Shown in pieces: positions 25,250 through 35,323 of a stretch of DNA of 64,000 nt. Position 1 is the stretch's first letter, and every line of letters begins with the position of its first letter. The translations under genes were made by a program, and so were the position numbers. The stretch is from positions 1 through 64,000 of the forward strand of contig JAGRFZ010000069.1 of the NCBI GenBank assembly GCA_020445785.1, read 5' to 3'. Source of the DNA: Rhodocyclaceae bacterium. Lineage in GTDB: Bacteria > Pseudomonadota > Gammaproteobacteria > Burkholderiales > Rhodocyclaceae. The notes under the pieces are model-generated. The model was given only the letters and a program-made list of their open reading frames with translations. It was not told where the DNA came from and did not search any database.

Positions 25250-26470
25250 TTACGCGGCAACGGCATCCATGAAACGCTGTGGATCGATCTTCCAGCGCCG
25301 GGGCGATTCATCCGAGACGATGCGGTCGCCACAGCGCGGGCTTTCGAGGTTGATGACTTCGGGCGTGACGTAGGCGTTGGCGCGGGTATTGAAGAACACC
25401 CGCACCATCGGCTTCAGCGCGTCCTGCGGGGACTGGGCGATGACCACGCCGAGGCGCCCCGACTCGAGCCGCACCAGGCTGCCGATCGGATAGATGCCGA
25501 CGCATCGCATGAAGGATGCCAGCAGCTTGCGATCGAAGTGGTTGGCGCTCCACTCCCACATCTTGCGCAAGGCTTCGGTAGCCGGCATTCCCTTGTGATA
25601 GCAGCGGTCGGCGGTGATCGCATCATAGACGTCGACGATCGCCGCCATTTTCGCCATGGTGCTGATCTGCGTGCCCTCCAGGCGATCCGGGTAGCCACTG
25701 CCGTCGATCCGCTCGTGGTGGTGGCGGGTGATGTCGAGTGCCACCTCGCCGACCCCCCCGATGCCCAGCAGGATCTCGTGGCCGTCACCGGGATGGCGGC
25801 GGATCAGCGCGAATTCTTCGTCGCTCAGCCGTCCCGGCTTGTTGAGCACTTCTTCCGGCACCAGCATCTTGCCGATGTCGTGCACCAGGCCGCCGATGCC
25901 GGCCTCGCGCAATTCGTCACCGGCCAGACCGATCGAGCGACCGAAGGTGATCATCAGCGTGCACACGCTGACCGAATGCTGGAAAGTGTAGTCGTCCTTG
26001 TTCTTGATGCCGACCAGTCCGAGCAGGGCATTGCCGTTGCTCAAGATCGATTCGGTGACCGCGTCCACCAGCGGCTCGACATTCTCGAGCGATACTGCCC
26101 GACCCAGGCGAACGTCGCGCATCATGTCGCGCACGACGCGATTGGCCTGGGCGTGGATGCCGCGCGCACGCGGCATCTCTTCGGCCAGCGTTCGCTCGCG
26201 CGCCGGCTCCTGTGCCTGTTCGACGGCTTCTTCGATCTCTTGCTGTACGACTTGCTGAACCTCTGCCGCGGCAACCCCCTCGGCGTCGTCGAGGCCGCGT
26301 GCAGTGTCGATATACACCTCGCGGATGCCGGCTTCGCGGAAGCGCGCGACGTCCGCCTCGTTCTTCAGCAGAAAGCTACGACGCCAGAACGGGTGCGACA
26401 TCCAGTCACCGCAGATGTCCTGGATGTACATGCCGCGCTTGAGGCGCTCGATTGGAATCTTCTTCTGCAT
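25250..26470 (-). CDS. HD-GYP domain cyclic-di-GMP phosphodiesterase
   Basis: A 406-residue protein with an N-terminal DUF3391-like region (1-140) and an HD-GYP domain. H165 in YTFQHSVSV, HDIGK at 197-201 and HHERIDGSGYP at 251-261 give all main metal ligands and the GYP motif. It should hydrolyse cyclic-di-GMP, a signal that promotes biofilm and exopolysaccharide production, so it may tune the surface systems in this window. That link is inference. It appears monocistronic. Confidence 0.92.
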   Translation of the reverse strand: MQKKIPIERLKRGMYIQDICGDWMSHPFWRRSFLLKNEADVARFREAGIREVYIDTARGLDDAEGVAAAEVQQVVQQEIEEAVEQAQEPARERTLAEEMPRARGIHAQANRVVRDMMRDVRLGRAVSLENVEPLVDAVTESILSNGNALLGLVGIKNKDDYTFQHSVSVCTLMITFGRSIGLAGDELREAGIGGLVHDIGKMLVPEEVLNKPGRLSDEEFALIRRHPGDGHEILLGIGGVGEVALDITRHHHERIDGSGYPDRLEGTQISTMAKMAAIVDVYDAITADRCYHKGMPATEALRKMWEWSANHFDRKLLASFMRCVGIYPIGSLVRLESGRLGVVIAQSPQDALKPMVRVFFNTRANAYVTPEVINLESPRCGDRIVSDESPRRWKIDPQRFMDAVAA

Positions 26471-26697
26471 CGCTCGACAACCATGCCCTTTGCATGGCGT
26501 CTACGGCGGACAGGCAGCCGTCTTGATACCAGGTTCGGACGGCTGCGCCGCAAGTGACCGCCGAACGCCCGCGCGGCCGTGCAACGCGTCACGCGCCGCC
26601 GCGATCGGCCCCACGAAAGATCGCTTCCGTCCGCACTCGGACGCAGCCGACGACGGTTTCTAGGATAATCTCAGCCTTTCGCACTGCAGCATCCCCG

Positions 26698-27522
26698 ATG
26701 GACATCCTGCTCATCCTGAAGGCCGCCGTGCTCGGCGTGATCGAAGGCCTCACCGAATTCCTGCCGGTGTCCTCGACCGGTCACCTGATCATCTTCGGCG
26801 ACCTGCTCTCCTACAACGACGAGCGCAGCAAGGTCTTCAAGATCGTGATCCAGCTCGCCGCGATCCTGGCCGTGTGCTGGGACTATCGGGAACGCGTCAT
26901 CCGCGTCGCCGCCGGCTTCGGGCGGAGCGCCGAGGCCAATCGCTTCGTGCTCAACCTGTTCGTCGGTTTCCTGCCGGCGGCGGTGCTCGGCCTGTTGTTC
27001 TACAGCATCATCAAGCACTACCTGTTCAACCCGCTGACGGTCGCCATCGCGCTGATCGTCGGCGGCCTGCTGATCCTGTGGATCGAGCGCGGCCACTACC
27101 ACCCCAAGGTCGAGGCGGTCGACCGCATGGACTGGAAACTGGCCCTCAAGGTCGGCTTCGCCCAGGCGATGGCGATGATCCCGGGCGTTTCCCGTTCGGG
27201 CGCCACCATCATGGGCGGCCTGTTGCTCGGCCTTTCGCGCAAGGCGGCGGCCGAGTTCTCGTTCTTCCTGGCGATTCCGACGATGCTGGCCGCCACCGCA
27301 TACGACGTCTATCGCAACCGCGCGCTGCTGAGCCTCGACGATGTCGCCGTGTTCGGCGTCGGATTCGTCTGCTCCTTTCTCGCCGCAATGGTGGCGGTCA
27401 AGGCCTTCGTCCGCTATGTTTCGCACAACAGCTTCGCGCCCTTTGCCTGGTACCGCATCGCCTTCGGCCTATTCGTGCTCGGCAGTTGGCAACTGGGCTG
27501 GGTCGACTGGAGCACCTCTTGA
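26698..27522 (+). CDS. uppP: Undecaprenyl-diphosphate phosphatase
   Basis: A 274-residue integral membrane protein. [15 protein letters not shown] at residues 16-30 and [14 protein letters not shown] in the middle are the two catalytic signatures of the UppP/BacA family. It recycles undecaprenyl diphosphate to the monophosphate used as lipid carrier for peptidoglycan and surface polysaccharides, so it supports the glycan operon indirectly. The start is [23 protein letters not shown] stretch about 35 bases upstream may be a -10 element. The stop overlaps the next gene's TTG start. Confidence 0.95.
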   Translation: MDILLILKAAVLGVIEGLTEFLPVSSTGHLIIFGDLLSYNDERSKVFKIVIQLAAILAVCWDYRERVIRVAAGFGRSAEANRFVLNLFVGFLPAAVLGLLFYSIIKHYLFNPLTVAIALIVGGLLILWIERGHYHPKVEAVDRMDWKLALKVGFAQAMAMIPGVSRSGATIMGGLLLGLSRKAAAEFSFFLAIPTMLAATAYDVYRNRALLSLDDVAVFGVGFVCSFLAAMVAVKAFVRYVSHNSFAPFAWYRIAFGLFVLGSWQLGWVDWSTS

Positions 27523-28088
27523 TTCTCTACCTGCACGGATTCCGATCGGCACCGGCCTCCCACAAGGCCACCCGGCTGCGCGAACACATGCAGGCCAGGG
27601 GGCTCGGCGCCCACTACTGGTGTGAGCAGCTCTCGCCGGTGCCGGCGGAAGCGCTCGCGCTGCTCGACGAGGCCCTCGACCGGTTCGGCGGTTCGCCGAC
27701 CCTGGTCGGCAGTTCGCTGGGCGGCTACTACGCGACCTGGCTTGCCGAGCGACGCGGCCTGCGCGCGGTGCTGGTGAACCCGGGGGTACTGTCCTACCTC
27801 TCGCTCGAACCCTGGATCGGCGTGCTCGACAATTTCTTCACCGGCGAAATATTTACCTTTACGCGCGAGCACATCGCGCAGCTGCGGGCCATCGAAGTCG
27901 AGCACATCACGCGACCCGAACGCTACTGGCTGATGGCCGAGACCGGCGACGAAGTACTCGACTACCGCCATGCCGTGGCCAAGTACGCCGGCTGCCACCA
28001 GACGGTTCTGGAAGGGGGCGATCACAGCTTCACCCGCTGGGACGACTACCTCGACGAAATCCTTCGCTTCGCCGGTCTCGCCGGATGA
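27519..28088 (+). CDS. yqiA: YqiA/YcfP-family alpha/beta-fold esterase
   Basis: A 189-residue protein, close to the 193 residues of E. coli YqiA. The start is a TTG overlapping the uppP stop (ttga), giving [16 protein letters not shown]. The nucleophile elbow GSSLGG has Ser 66. The Asp and His are probably in the [10 protein letters not shown] and [12 protein letters not shown] segments. YqiA hydrolyses short acyl esters in vitro; its cellular role is unclear. Translation is coupled to uppP. Confidence 0.85.
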   Translation: MILYLHGFRSAPASHKATRLREHMQARGLGAHYWCEQLSPVPAEALALLDEALDRFGGSPTLVGSSLGGYYATWLAERRGLRAVLVNPGVLSYLSLEPWIGVLDNFFTGEIFTFTREHIAQLRAIEVEHITRPERYWLMAETGDEVLDYRHAVAKYAGCHQTVLEGGDHSFTRWDDYLDEILRFAGLAG

Positions 28089-28236
28089 GCGCGCATGCCC
28101 GGCCGCCCGACGTGCGCGCGATCCCTCTGCTGGGGGTGCGGCGGGGGTTTCGCGACGCGCGGCTTCGCGCCTGCCGAACGGGCCGGCGGTGCAAAACCGG
28201 CCCTTCGGTGTCACGAAGTGACGGGAGGGCAGTCCA

Positions 28237-29070
28237 GTGAGCGCGTTCGACGCCGAGCGTTTCAAGGCCAACGAGCGCGCCGGTTTCAACCGCATTGCCG
28301 GACGCTATCTCGCCGCCGCGACCGCCCGCCAAGCGCTGCAGCAGGCGCTGGTCGAGCTGGCCGCCCCGGCACCGGGCGAGCACATCCTGGATCTCGCCAG
28401 CGGGCCATGCCTGTTGGCGGCCGATGCGGCCGCCCGGGTCGGCGACGACGGCCTGGTGGTGGCCAGCGACATTGCCGAGGCCATGCTCGCCTGTGGCCGC
28501 GACGCCTTCGCGTCCGACGACCACCGCCCGATGACCTATTGCGCCGCCGACGCGGAGACGCTGCCGTTCGCCGACGATCGCTTCGACCTGGTCACGCTCG
28601 GCCTCGGCCTCTTCATCCTGCCGGACCCGCTGGCCGCGCTGACCGAAGTCCGGCGGGTGCTGGTGCCGGGCGGCCGGCTGGCACTGTCGGTGTGGGGTCC
28701 GGCCGACGCCGTGCCGCTGATCAGTCACGCCCAGGCCTGCATCGCGCGCCTGCTGCCGCCGCCCCGGGTACCGCGGCCATCGGTATTCCGCTTCGGCGAA
28801 GCACCGGTGCTGCGCCGGCTGCTGGCCGACGCCGGCTTTGGCACGACCGACACCACCGACTACCGACTGGACTGCCGATTCGCCGACGCCGCCGAATACT
28901 GGCAGGCCTTCCTGGACCTCGCCGGCGGCGCCGCCGAGGCGATCGCCCGCCTGCCCGAGGCCGTCGGCCGCAAGCTTGCCGACGAGGTCGCCCACGAACT
29001 TCGGCCCTGCCGCGCGGGCGAAGGCTACGCCACCAGCAATCGCGTCCTGCTGGCGCTGGCCTGCAAGTGA
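28237..29070 (+). CDS. Class I SAM-dependent methyltransferase
   Basis: A 277-residue protein starting at a GTG after GGGAGGGC. Motif I is ILDLASGPCLLAADAA (about 48-63), followed by VVASDIAEAML and the post-motif YCAADAETLPFADDRFDLV, characteristic of UbiE/COQ5-like methyltransferases (Methyltransf_11). The substrate is unknown. The stop overlaps the rarD GTG start. The 148 bases upstream hold a short TCACGAAGTGA inverted repeat and no gene. Confidence 0.82.
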   Translation: MSAFDAERFKANERAGFNRIAGRYLAAATARQALQQALVELAAPAPGEHILDLASGPCLLAADAAARVGDDGLVVASDIAEAMLACGRDAFASDDHRPMTYCAADAETLPFADDRFDLVTLGLGLFILPDPLAALTEVRRVLVPGGRLALSVWGPADAVPLISHAQACIARLLPPPRVPRPSVFRFGEAPVLRRLLADAGFGTTDTTDYRLDCRFADAAEYWQAFLDLAGGAAEAIARLPEAVGRKLADEVAHELRPCRAGEGYATSNRVLLALACK

Positions 29071-29978
29071 ATGACGCCAGCCAGCGGCCAGCGCTGATCG
29101 CGATCGTCACCGCCTTCACGATCTGGGGTCTGTCACCGCTGTACTTCAAGGCGGTCGCGGCGCTGCCGGCGGAAGACATCGTCGCCCACCGGGCCCTGTG
29201 GTCGGCGCTGCTGCTGACCGGCGCACTGACCCTCACCGGGCGCATCGGCGACGTCCGTCGCCAACTCGCGGCACATCCGGGCCTTGCCACGACGCTGGCC
29301 ACCACCGCGCTTCTGAACGGCGCCAATTGGCTGGCCTTCGTCTGGGCGATCAACGCCGGACGAACCCTCGAAGCCAGCCTCGGATATTTCATCAATCCGC
29401 TGTTCAGCATGCTGCTCGGCGCGATGCTGCTGGGTGAACGCCTTCGACCGGCCCAACGGCTGGCCGTGGCGATTGCCCTCGCCGGCGTCTTGCTGCGGAT
29501 CTGGCAGGTGGGCAGCCTGCCGTGGATTGCCCTCTTCCTGGCACTCACCTTCGGCCTGTACGGACTGCTGCGCAAGCGCGCGCCGGTGGATCCGGTCAGC
29601 GGCCTGCTGGTCGAGACCGCAATGCTCAGCGTGCCGGCCGCCGCTTGGCTCGGCTGGCAGGCACACGGCGGTCACTTCGCGCCGGAGGTCGTCTTCGCGC
29701 TCGGCTACCTGCTGCCGATGGCGGGGCTGATCACCGCGACGCCGCTGATGCTGTTCGCCTACGGCGCCCGTCGCCTGCCCTTGACCACGGTCGGTTTCGC
29801 CCAATACCTGGCGCCGAGCCTGAGCTTCGTGTTGGCGGTGTGGGTCTTCCGCGAGCCCTTCGACGGCGGCCGTCTGGCGGCGTTCGCCTTGATCTGGCTC
29901 GCGTTGGCCGTCTATTCCGCCGATCTCTGGCGGGCCTCGCGGCAACGGACCCGGGCATCCGGTACACTGGCGGGCTAG
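29067..29978 (+). CDS. rarD: RarD-type EamA-family transporter
   Basis: A 303-residue protein with ten hydrophobic helices in two EamA repeats. The start is a GTG (VNDASQRPALIAI) overlapping the upstream stop. The N-terminal FTIWGLSPLYFK and ALLNGANWLAFVWAIN segments are typical of RarD, linked to chloramphenicol sensitivity in some bacteria. The physiological substrate is not established. It stops 13 bases before the next gene. Confidence 0.88.
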   Translation: MNDASQRPALIAIVTAFTIWGLSPLYFKAVAALPAEDIVAHRALWSALLLTGALTLTGRIGDVRRQLAAHPGLATTLATTALLNGANWLAFVWAINAGRTLEASLGYFINPLFSMLLGAMLLGERLRPAQRLAVAIALAGVLLRIWQVGSLPWIALFLALTFGLYGLLRKRAPVDPVSGLLVETAMLSVPAAAWLGWQAHGGHFAPEVVFALGYLLPMAGLITATPLMLFAYGARRLPLTTVGFAQYLAPSLSFVLAVWVFREPFDGGRLAAFALIWLALAVYSADLWRASRQRTRASGTLAG

Positions 29979-29991
29979 TCCGGAGTCATCG

Positions 29992-31896
29992 ATGTACGTA
30001 CTTTTCGAAGAGGACGGTCATTTCAAGGCCGGCACCATCCTGCAGGACAGCGGCACCTCGCTGCAGGTAGAGAACACCCATGGCAAGCGTCTCAAACTAA
30101 AGGCTGCCCATGCGCTGCTGCGCTTCGACAGCCCCGCGCCGCAATCGCTGCTCGAGCAGGCCCAGGCCGAGTCGACCGAGCAGGACGTCCCCTTCCTGTG
30201 GGAGGTCTGCAGCGACGACGAGTTCGGCTTCGAGGAGTTCGCGCGCGAGTATCACGGCCGGCCACCGAACGCGGTCGAATCGGCGGCGGTCCTGATGGCC
30301 CTGCATTCGGCCCCGGTGTATTTCCACCGCAAGGGCCGCGGCCGCTACCGCAAGGCGCCTGCCGAGATCCTGCAAGCCGCGCTGGCCGGGCTCGAGAAGA
30401 AGAAGCAGCAGGCGGAAGCCGTGGCCCGCATGCGCGACACCCTGCTCGAGGGGCGCCTGCCGGACGAGTTTGCGCCGATGCTCGACCAGATCATGTTCCG
30501 GCCCGATCGCAACCGCCTCGAGGTCAAGGCACTGGAAGCGGCCAGTGTCGACGCCGGCCTGTCGACCGCCCGCCTGTTGCTGCGCTGTGGCGCGGTGGCG
30601 TCGTCCCACGATCTGCACTTCGGCCGCTTCCTGTTCGAGCACTTCCCGCAGGGCACGGCGTTTCCGGCCGGCATCGCACCGCAGTTGGCGGACGACCTGC
30701 CGTTGGCCGACGTCCAGGCGTTCTCGATCGACGATGCCACCACCACCGAGATCGACGACGCCTTTTCGGTCACCGCGGCTGCCGGCGGCGGCTGGCGCGT
30801 CGGCATCCACATCGCGGCCCCGGCACTCGGATTCGGACGGGGGTCGGAACTCGACACGATCGCCCGCGAGCGCCTGTCCACGGTCTATATGCCGGGCCGC
30901 AAGATCACGATGCTGCCCGACGCGGTGGTCGAGTGCTTCACCCTGTCGGCCGGCCAAAGCCGCCCGGCGCTGTCGCTGTATCTGGATCTCAGCCCGGCGC
31001 TGGCAGTCACCGGTCACGAGACCCGGATCGAGCGGGTGCCGGTGGTGGCCAATCTGCGCCACCACGACGTCGAACCGCTGTTCAACGAAGAGAGCCTGAC
31101 CAGCAGCCACGGCGAGGACTACCCTTGGAAGCGCGAACTGACCCTGCTATGGGAACTGGCGACCGTGCTCGAAGCCGGCCGCGGCAAGAGTTCGAGCCAG
31201 CCGCAGCAGACCGATTTCAGCTTCTACGTCGATTGGCAGAGCGAGACCCGCGACGGCCCGGGCTTCGTCACGATCACCGAACGCCAGCGGGGCTCGCCGA
31301 TGGACAAGCTGGTGGCCGAGCTGATGATCCTGGCCAACGCGACCTGGGGCAAAATGCTGGCCGAACGCGGGGTGTCCGGCCTGTACCGCGTGCAGGCCGG
31401 CGGCAAGGTGCGGATGTCGACGGTCAGCGGCCCCCATGAAGGTCTCGGCGTCGACTCCTACGCCTGGAGCAGTTCTCCGCTGCGCCGCTACGTGGATCTG
31501 GTCAATCAATGGCAACTGGTGGCGACCTTGCGTGGCGAAGAACCGCCGTTCGCGGACAAATCGCCCGATCTGATGGCAGCGATGCGGGACTTCGAGCTGA
31601 CCTACGCCGCCTATGCCGAATTCCAGCGCATGATGGAGCGCTACTGGTGCCTGCGCTGGTTGCGCCAGAACGACATCGGCGAGATCGTCGCACGGGTGCT
31701 GCGCGACAACGTCGTGCGGCTCGAGCACGCGCCCTTCGTCTTCAAGGTGCCGTCGATGCCGCTGCAGCTTCCCGGCAGCCGTGTTCGTCTGGCGGTCACC
31801 GGCAGCGACCTGATCGACATCGAGCTCGACGCGCGCTTTGTCGCGGTCCTGTCGGAACCCAGCGACGACGAGTTGAGCACGGAACTGGAACTCTGA
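29992..31896 (+). CDS. RNase II/R-family 3'-5' exoribonuclease-like protein
   Basis: A 634-residue protein. The RNB catalytic domain begins at about residue 244 with FSIDDATTTEIDDAF, which carries the Asp cluster coordinating magnesium. STVYMPGRKITMLPDAVVE and SSSPLRRYVDLVNQWQL are further RNB signatures. The N-terminal 240 residues are not the usual cold-shock domains of RNase R and match a subgroup typical of betaproteobacteria. It should degrade single-stranded RNA in the cytoplasm. The TonB-like gene follows 4 bases later. Confidence 0.88.
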   Translation: MYVLFEEDGHFKAGTILQDSGTSLQVENTHGKRLKLKAAHALLRFDSPAPQSLLEQAQAESTEQDVPFLWEVCSDDEFGFEEFAREYHGRPPNAVESAAVLMALHSAPVYFHRKGRGRYRKAPAEILQAALAGLEKKKQQAEAVARMRDTLLEGRLPDEFAPMLDQIMFRPDRNRLEVKALEAASVDAGLSTARLLLRCGAVASSHDLHFGRFLFEHFPQGTAFPAGIAPQLADDLPLADVQAFSIDDATTTEIDDAFSVTAAAGGGWRVGIHIAAPALGFGRGSELDTIARERLSTVYMPGRKITMLPDAVVECFTLSAGQSRPALSLYLDLSPALAVTGHETRIERVPVVANLRHHDVEPLFNEESLTSSHGEDYPWKRELTLLWELATVLEAGRGKSSSQPQQTDFSFYVDWQSETRDGPGFVTITERQRGSPMDKLVAELMILANATWGKMLAERGVSGLYRVQAGGKVRMSTVSGPHEGLGVDSYAWSSSPLRRYVDLVNQWQLVATLRGEEPPFADKSPDLMAAMRDFELTYAAYAEFQRMMERYWCLRWLRQNDIGEIVARVLRDNVVRLEHAPFVFKVPSMPLQLPGSRVRLAVTGSDLIDIELDARFVAVLSEPSDDELSTELEL

Positions 31897-31900
31897 GGTG

Positions 31901-32797
31901 ATGGCCCGCAAGCGCTCCCGGCGTTCGCCATCGAGCACGCTGCCGCCTCCGGTGCCGGAGGCCCGGCACGCGCTCCACTTCGCGATTCTGGTCTCGGTCC
32001 TGCTGCACGGTCTGATCCTGTCGATCCGCTTCAAGATGCCGGAACTGGACAAACCGTTTCGCGATCGCGGCCTCGAAGTGGTACTGGTGAACGCACGCCA
32101 CGAACGGCCGGCCGACAAGCCGGAAGCCCTGGCCCAGGCCAACCTCGACGGCGGCGGCAACACCGACGCCGACGTCAAGGCGGCCAGTCCGCTGCCGGCC
32201 AAGAAGCAGGATGTCCGTGGCGACGCGCTGCTCCAGGCCCAGCGCCGGGTGCAGCAGTTGGAAGCGGCCCAGCGCGAGTTGCTGACCCGGGCCAAGGCCG
32301 AGACCCGGGTCGTCGTCGAGCAGCAACAACAACAGCAACCCGACGAAGCCCGGGTCTCCGGCCAGGATCTGCTCGACAGCGCGGCGGCGATCGCCCGTCT
32401 CGAGGCCCGGGTCGAGAAACGCCTGCAGGAATACGCCAAGCGGCCGCGCCGCAAATTCATCGGCGCACGCACCAAGGAATACCGCTTCGCCCAGTACGTC
32501 GAGGACTGGCGTCAGAAGATCGAACGCGTCGGCACCCTCAACTACCCGGAGGCGGCCCGCGGCAAGGTCTACGGCAGCCTGCTGCTGTCGGTCATCCTGC
32601 GGGCGGACGGCAGTGTCGTGAAGATCGATGTGATCCGTTCCAGCGGCCACGACATTCTCGACGGCGCCGCCCGTCGGATCGTCGAATTGGCGAGCCCGTT
32701 CGCCGAATTCCCGCCCGCCATCCGGCGCGATACCGATCAGCTCGAGATCGTGCGCACCTGGAACTTCACCAATGCGGACACGATCACCGCACGCTAG
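31901..32797 (+). CDS. TonB-family protein
   Basis: A 298-residue protein from ATG 31901 (a GTG immediately upstream is also possible). It has a cytoplasmic Arg-rich start, one membrane helix at about 27-44, then a charged and Gln-rich periplasmic linker (including a run of Gln near 146-152). A C-terminal TonB-like domain includes NYPEAARGKVYGSLLLSVIL and the RIVELASPFAEFPP tail. It transmits proton-motive energy to outer-membrane receptors if partnered with ExbBD, which are not in the window. Confidence 0.82.
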   Translation: MARKRSRRSPSSTLPPPVPEARHALHFAILVSVLLHGLILSIRFKMPELDKPFRDRGLEVVLVNARHERPADKPEALAQANLDGGGNTDADVKAASPLPAKKQDVRGDALLQAQRRVQQLEAAQRELLTRAKAETRVVVEQQQQQQPDEARVSGQDLLDSAAAIARLEARVEKRLQEYAKRPRRKFIGARTKEYRFAQYVEDWRQKIERVGTLNYPEAARGKVYGSLLLSVILRADGSVVKIDVIRSSGHDILDGAARRIVELASPFAEFPPAIRRDTDQLEIVRTWNFTNADTITAR

Positions 32798-32872
32798 CGC
32801 AGGCACGTTCGCAGGCGACGGGCGTGGGGCGTACGGATTCGGCAGCGCCCGTACCGGCGCCGAGGCGGCGCG

Positions 32873-33565
32873 ATGCGACGCGTGATGCGCTGGTTCGGCA
32901 TCGCGCTGCTCGGCCTCGTCGCATTGGCGGTACTGGCCCACGCCGTGATCATGGCGCAACTGATCTGGTGGAGCCGCTTCGACCCGGCGCGCACCAGCTT
33001 CATGGCACTACGTCTGGAAGCGATGCAGACCGAGGACCCGAACGCTGCGCTCGCCCACCGGTGGGTACCCTACGAGCGCATTTCGGACCACTTGAAGCGC
33101 GCCGTGGTCGCCGCCGAAGACGACAAGTTCGTCGATCACGAAGGCTTCGACTGGGAGGGCATCCAGCGCGCCATCGAACGCAACCATCGCCGGGGTCGCC
33201 CCGCGGCCGGCGGTTCGACGATCAGCCAGCAGCTCGCCAAGAACCTGTTCCTGTGGCCGGGCAAGAGCTACCTGCGCAAGGCCGAGGAGGCCTTGATCAC
33301 GCTGATGATCGAGTCGCTGTGGTCGAAGCGCCGAATCCTGGAAGTCTATCTGAACGTGGTCGAATGGGGTGATGGGGTGTTCGGTGCAGAAGCCGCGGCA
33401 CGCCACTACTACCGCATCCCGGCGGCAGCACTGGGTCCAGCCCAGGCCGCCCGGTTGGCGGTGATGCTGCCCAACCCGCGACGCTACGAGCGCGAGTTCG
33501 GCCCCCGACTGGCCAGCCACGCCGAGCGCATCCGCCGCCGCATGCATCGTTCCGAGATTCCTTGA
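32873..33565 (+). CDS. mtgA: Monofunctional peptidoglycan glycosyltransferase
   Basis: A 230-residue membrane-anchored enzyme with a single helix at about 9-31. The catalytic Glu is E82 in AAEDDKFVDHEGFD. GGSTISQQLAKNLFL and KRRILEVYLNVVEWGDGVFG complete the GT51 motifs. It polymerises lipid II into glycan strands at the periplasmic face, sharing undecaprenyl carrier with UppP. It follows the TonB-like gene by 75 bases and may be cotranscribed. In related bacteria aroE often sits between them; it is absent here. Confidence 0.94.
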   Translation: MRRVMRWFGIALLGLVALAVLAHAVIMAQLIWWSRFDPARTSFMALRLEAMQTEDPNAALAHRWVPYERISDHLKRAVVAAEDDKFVDHEGFDWEGIQRAIERNHRRGRPAAGGSTISQQLAKNLFLWPGKSYLRKAEEALITLMIESLWSKRRILEVYLNVVEWGDGVFGAEAAARHYYRIPAAALGPAQAARLAVMLPNPRRYEREFGPRLASHAERIRRRMHRSEIP

Positions 33566-33754
33566 CGCGGCGGAATCGAGGCCTGCACGACGGCAGGTGC
33601 GCCCCCCGTCGGCCGAAAATCCGTCCTCCGCCCGCCACGGACTCGCGGCAAGCGCCCCAAAGCCCGTAGAATCCCGGTTCACGCGCCGCAACATCGCGAC
33701 GGGCCGCATGCAAGGCTCCGCACGGCGGCGGCGTACCGCCGTTTCCCCGCACCA

Positions 33755-33776
33755 GCCTGCCGCCATGGCGGCAGGC
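33755..33776. terminator. Perfect 22-bp palindrome upstream of mgtE
   Basis: Eleven bases (GCCTGCCGCCA) are followed by their exact reverse complement, with no loop, 24 bases before the mgtE start. It could be a dyad binding site or a hairpin in the mgtE leader. No T-run follows, so a simple terminator is unlikely; the type is uncertain. The rest of the 234-base gap (33566-33799) shows no gene. Confidence 0.4.
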
Positions 33777-33799
33777 GCGCTCCGTATCGACTGAGGATC

Positions 33800-35242
33800 A
33801 TGGCCGAAGCCGAACAGCCCCGCTCCCGCGAAGAGGTCCAGCAGCAGCTCAAGGACGTACAGGAGCTGCTCGGCCGCCATCGCCTGGTCGAGGATCTGGT
33901 CCATCGCCAGGACATGCCGCGCCAGGATCTGGTGGAGGGGCTGGTGCACAAGCAGCATGTCGCCGAGCTGAGGGAGCGCCTGGACGCGCTGCACCCGGCC
34001 GACATCGCCGACCTGCTCGAGACCCTGCCGCTCGACGAGCGCTTGTTCGTGTGGGAACTGGTACGTGCCGAGCGCGACGGCGACATCCTGCTCGAGGTCT
34101 CCGACGCGGTCCGCGAATCGCTGATCGAGACCATGGCGCCGGAGGAACTCAAGGCTGCGGCCGAAACCCTCGATGCCGACGAACTGGCCGATCTGGCGCC
34201 GGATCTGCCGGAAGAGGTGATGGAGGATGTCTACCTCTCTCTCGACCTCGAAGAGCGGGCCCAGCTGCGGGCCGCGATGTCCTACACCGAGGACGCGGTC
34301 GGCGCCCTGATGGAATTCGAAATGGTCACGATCCGCGAGGACGTGAGCCTGGAAGTCGTGCTGCGTTACCTGCGGCGATTCGAGGAACTGCCCGACCACA
34401 CCGACCAGCTTTTCGTGATCGACCGCAGCGAGCAGTTACGCGGCGTGCTGCCGATCAACTCGCTGCTGATCAACGATCCCGAAACCACCGTCGCAGAAGT
34501 CATGATCGCCGAACCGTTGAGCCTGCGCCCGGACGACAAGGCCGAAGACGCCGCCAGCGCCTTCGAGCGCTACGACCTGGTGTCGGCGCCGGTGGTCAAC
34601 GCCGAGGGCCGGCTGATGGGGCGGGTGACCGTCGCCGACGTGGTGGACTTCATCCGCGAGGACGCCGACGCCGAAATCCTCAACCACGCAGGCCTGCGGG
34701 AAGGCGAAGACATCTTCGCGCCGGTCTTCGATTCGGTGAAAAATCGCTGGGCCTGGCTCGCGGTGAACCTGGTCACCGCCTTCGTCGCATCGCGTGTGAT
34801 CGGCGTTTTCGAGGGATCGATCGAGAAACTGGTGGCGCTGGCGGCGTTGATGCCGATCGTCGCCGGCATCGGGGGCAATTCCGGCAACCAGACGATCACG
34901 ATGATCGTGCGTGCGATGGCGATGGGGCAGCTCAGCAGCGACAGCGCCTTGCGCCTGCTCAAGAAGGAGACCGGCGTCGCGCTGTTCAATGGCCTGGTCT
35001 GGGGCAGCATGCTCGGCGTCGTCGCCTGGTTGCTCTATGGAGGATGGCAGCTGGGGCTGGTAATGACCGCGGCGACCACGCTGAACCTGCTGCTGGCAGC
35101 GGCGATGGGGGTCTTCATCCCGATGACGATGCAACGCCTGGGACGCGACCCCGCGCTCGGCTCCAGCGTTCTGATTACCGCCTGTACCGATTCTGGCGGA
35201 TTCTTCATCTTCCTCGGCCTGGCGACCTTGTTTCTGGTTTGA
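33800..35242 (+). CDS. mgtE: MgtE-type magnesium transporter
   Basis: A 480-residue protein with GAGG before the start. Domains in order are a basic/acidic N-terminal helical domain (MgtE_N, about 55-155), two CBS domains (about 165-285) with SAPVVNAEGRLMGRVT, and five C-terminal membrane helices. GIGGNSGNQTITMIVRAMA carries the signature around the pore. The family imports Mg2+, gated by Mg2+ binding between the CBS and N domains. It stands as a single gene ahead of the PEP-CTERM gene. Confidence 0.94.
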   Translation: MAEAEQPRSREEVQQQLKDVQELLGRHRLVEDLVHRQDMPRQDLVEGLVHKQHVAELRERLDALHPADIADLLETLPLDERLFVWELVRAERDGDILLEVSDAVRESLIETMAPEELKAAAETLDADELADLAPDLPEEVMEDVYLSLDLEERAQLRAAMSYTEDAVGALMEFEMVTIREDVSLEVVLRYLRRFEELPDHTDQLFVIDRSEQLRGVLPINSLLINDPETTVAEVMIAEPLSLRPDDKAEDAASAFERYDLVSAPVVNAEGRLMGRVTVADVVDFIREDADAEILNHAGLREGEDIFAPVFDSVKNRWAWLAVNLVTAFVASRVIGVFEGSIEKLVALAALMPIVAGIGGNSGNQTITMIVRAMAMGQLSSDSALRLLKKETGVALFNGLVWGSMLGVVAWLLYGGWQLGLVMTAATTLNLLLAAAMGVFIPMTMQRLGRDPALGSSVLITACTDSGGFFIFLGLATLFLV

Positions 35243-35266
35243 TCTGTCGAAAGAATTTACATGTCG

Positions 35267-35290
35267 TTACGAAATTGGCATGACACCCCA
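35267..35290 (+). promoter_or_regulatory. Possible degenerate third copy of the 24-bp element
   Basis: TTACGAAATTGG followed by CATGACACCCCA keeps the GAAATTGG core and the CCCCA end of copies 1 and 2 at the same spacing, 14 of 24 positions overall. Its first 14 bases, TTACGAAATTGGCA, recur exactly at 673-686 near the exopolysaccharide promoter. It ends 34 bp upstream of the PEP-CTERM -24 element. Confidence 0.4.
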
Positions 35291-35323
35291 CACAATCGAT
35301 TGATTTTCAAAATTTTCCTTGGC

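Noticed and set aside
31901..33565. Expected aroE between the TonB-like gene and mtgA
   Set aside because: Only 75 bases lie between them and no aroE-like coding is present; gene order simply differs from relatives, so this is not a break within a gene.
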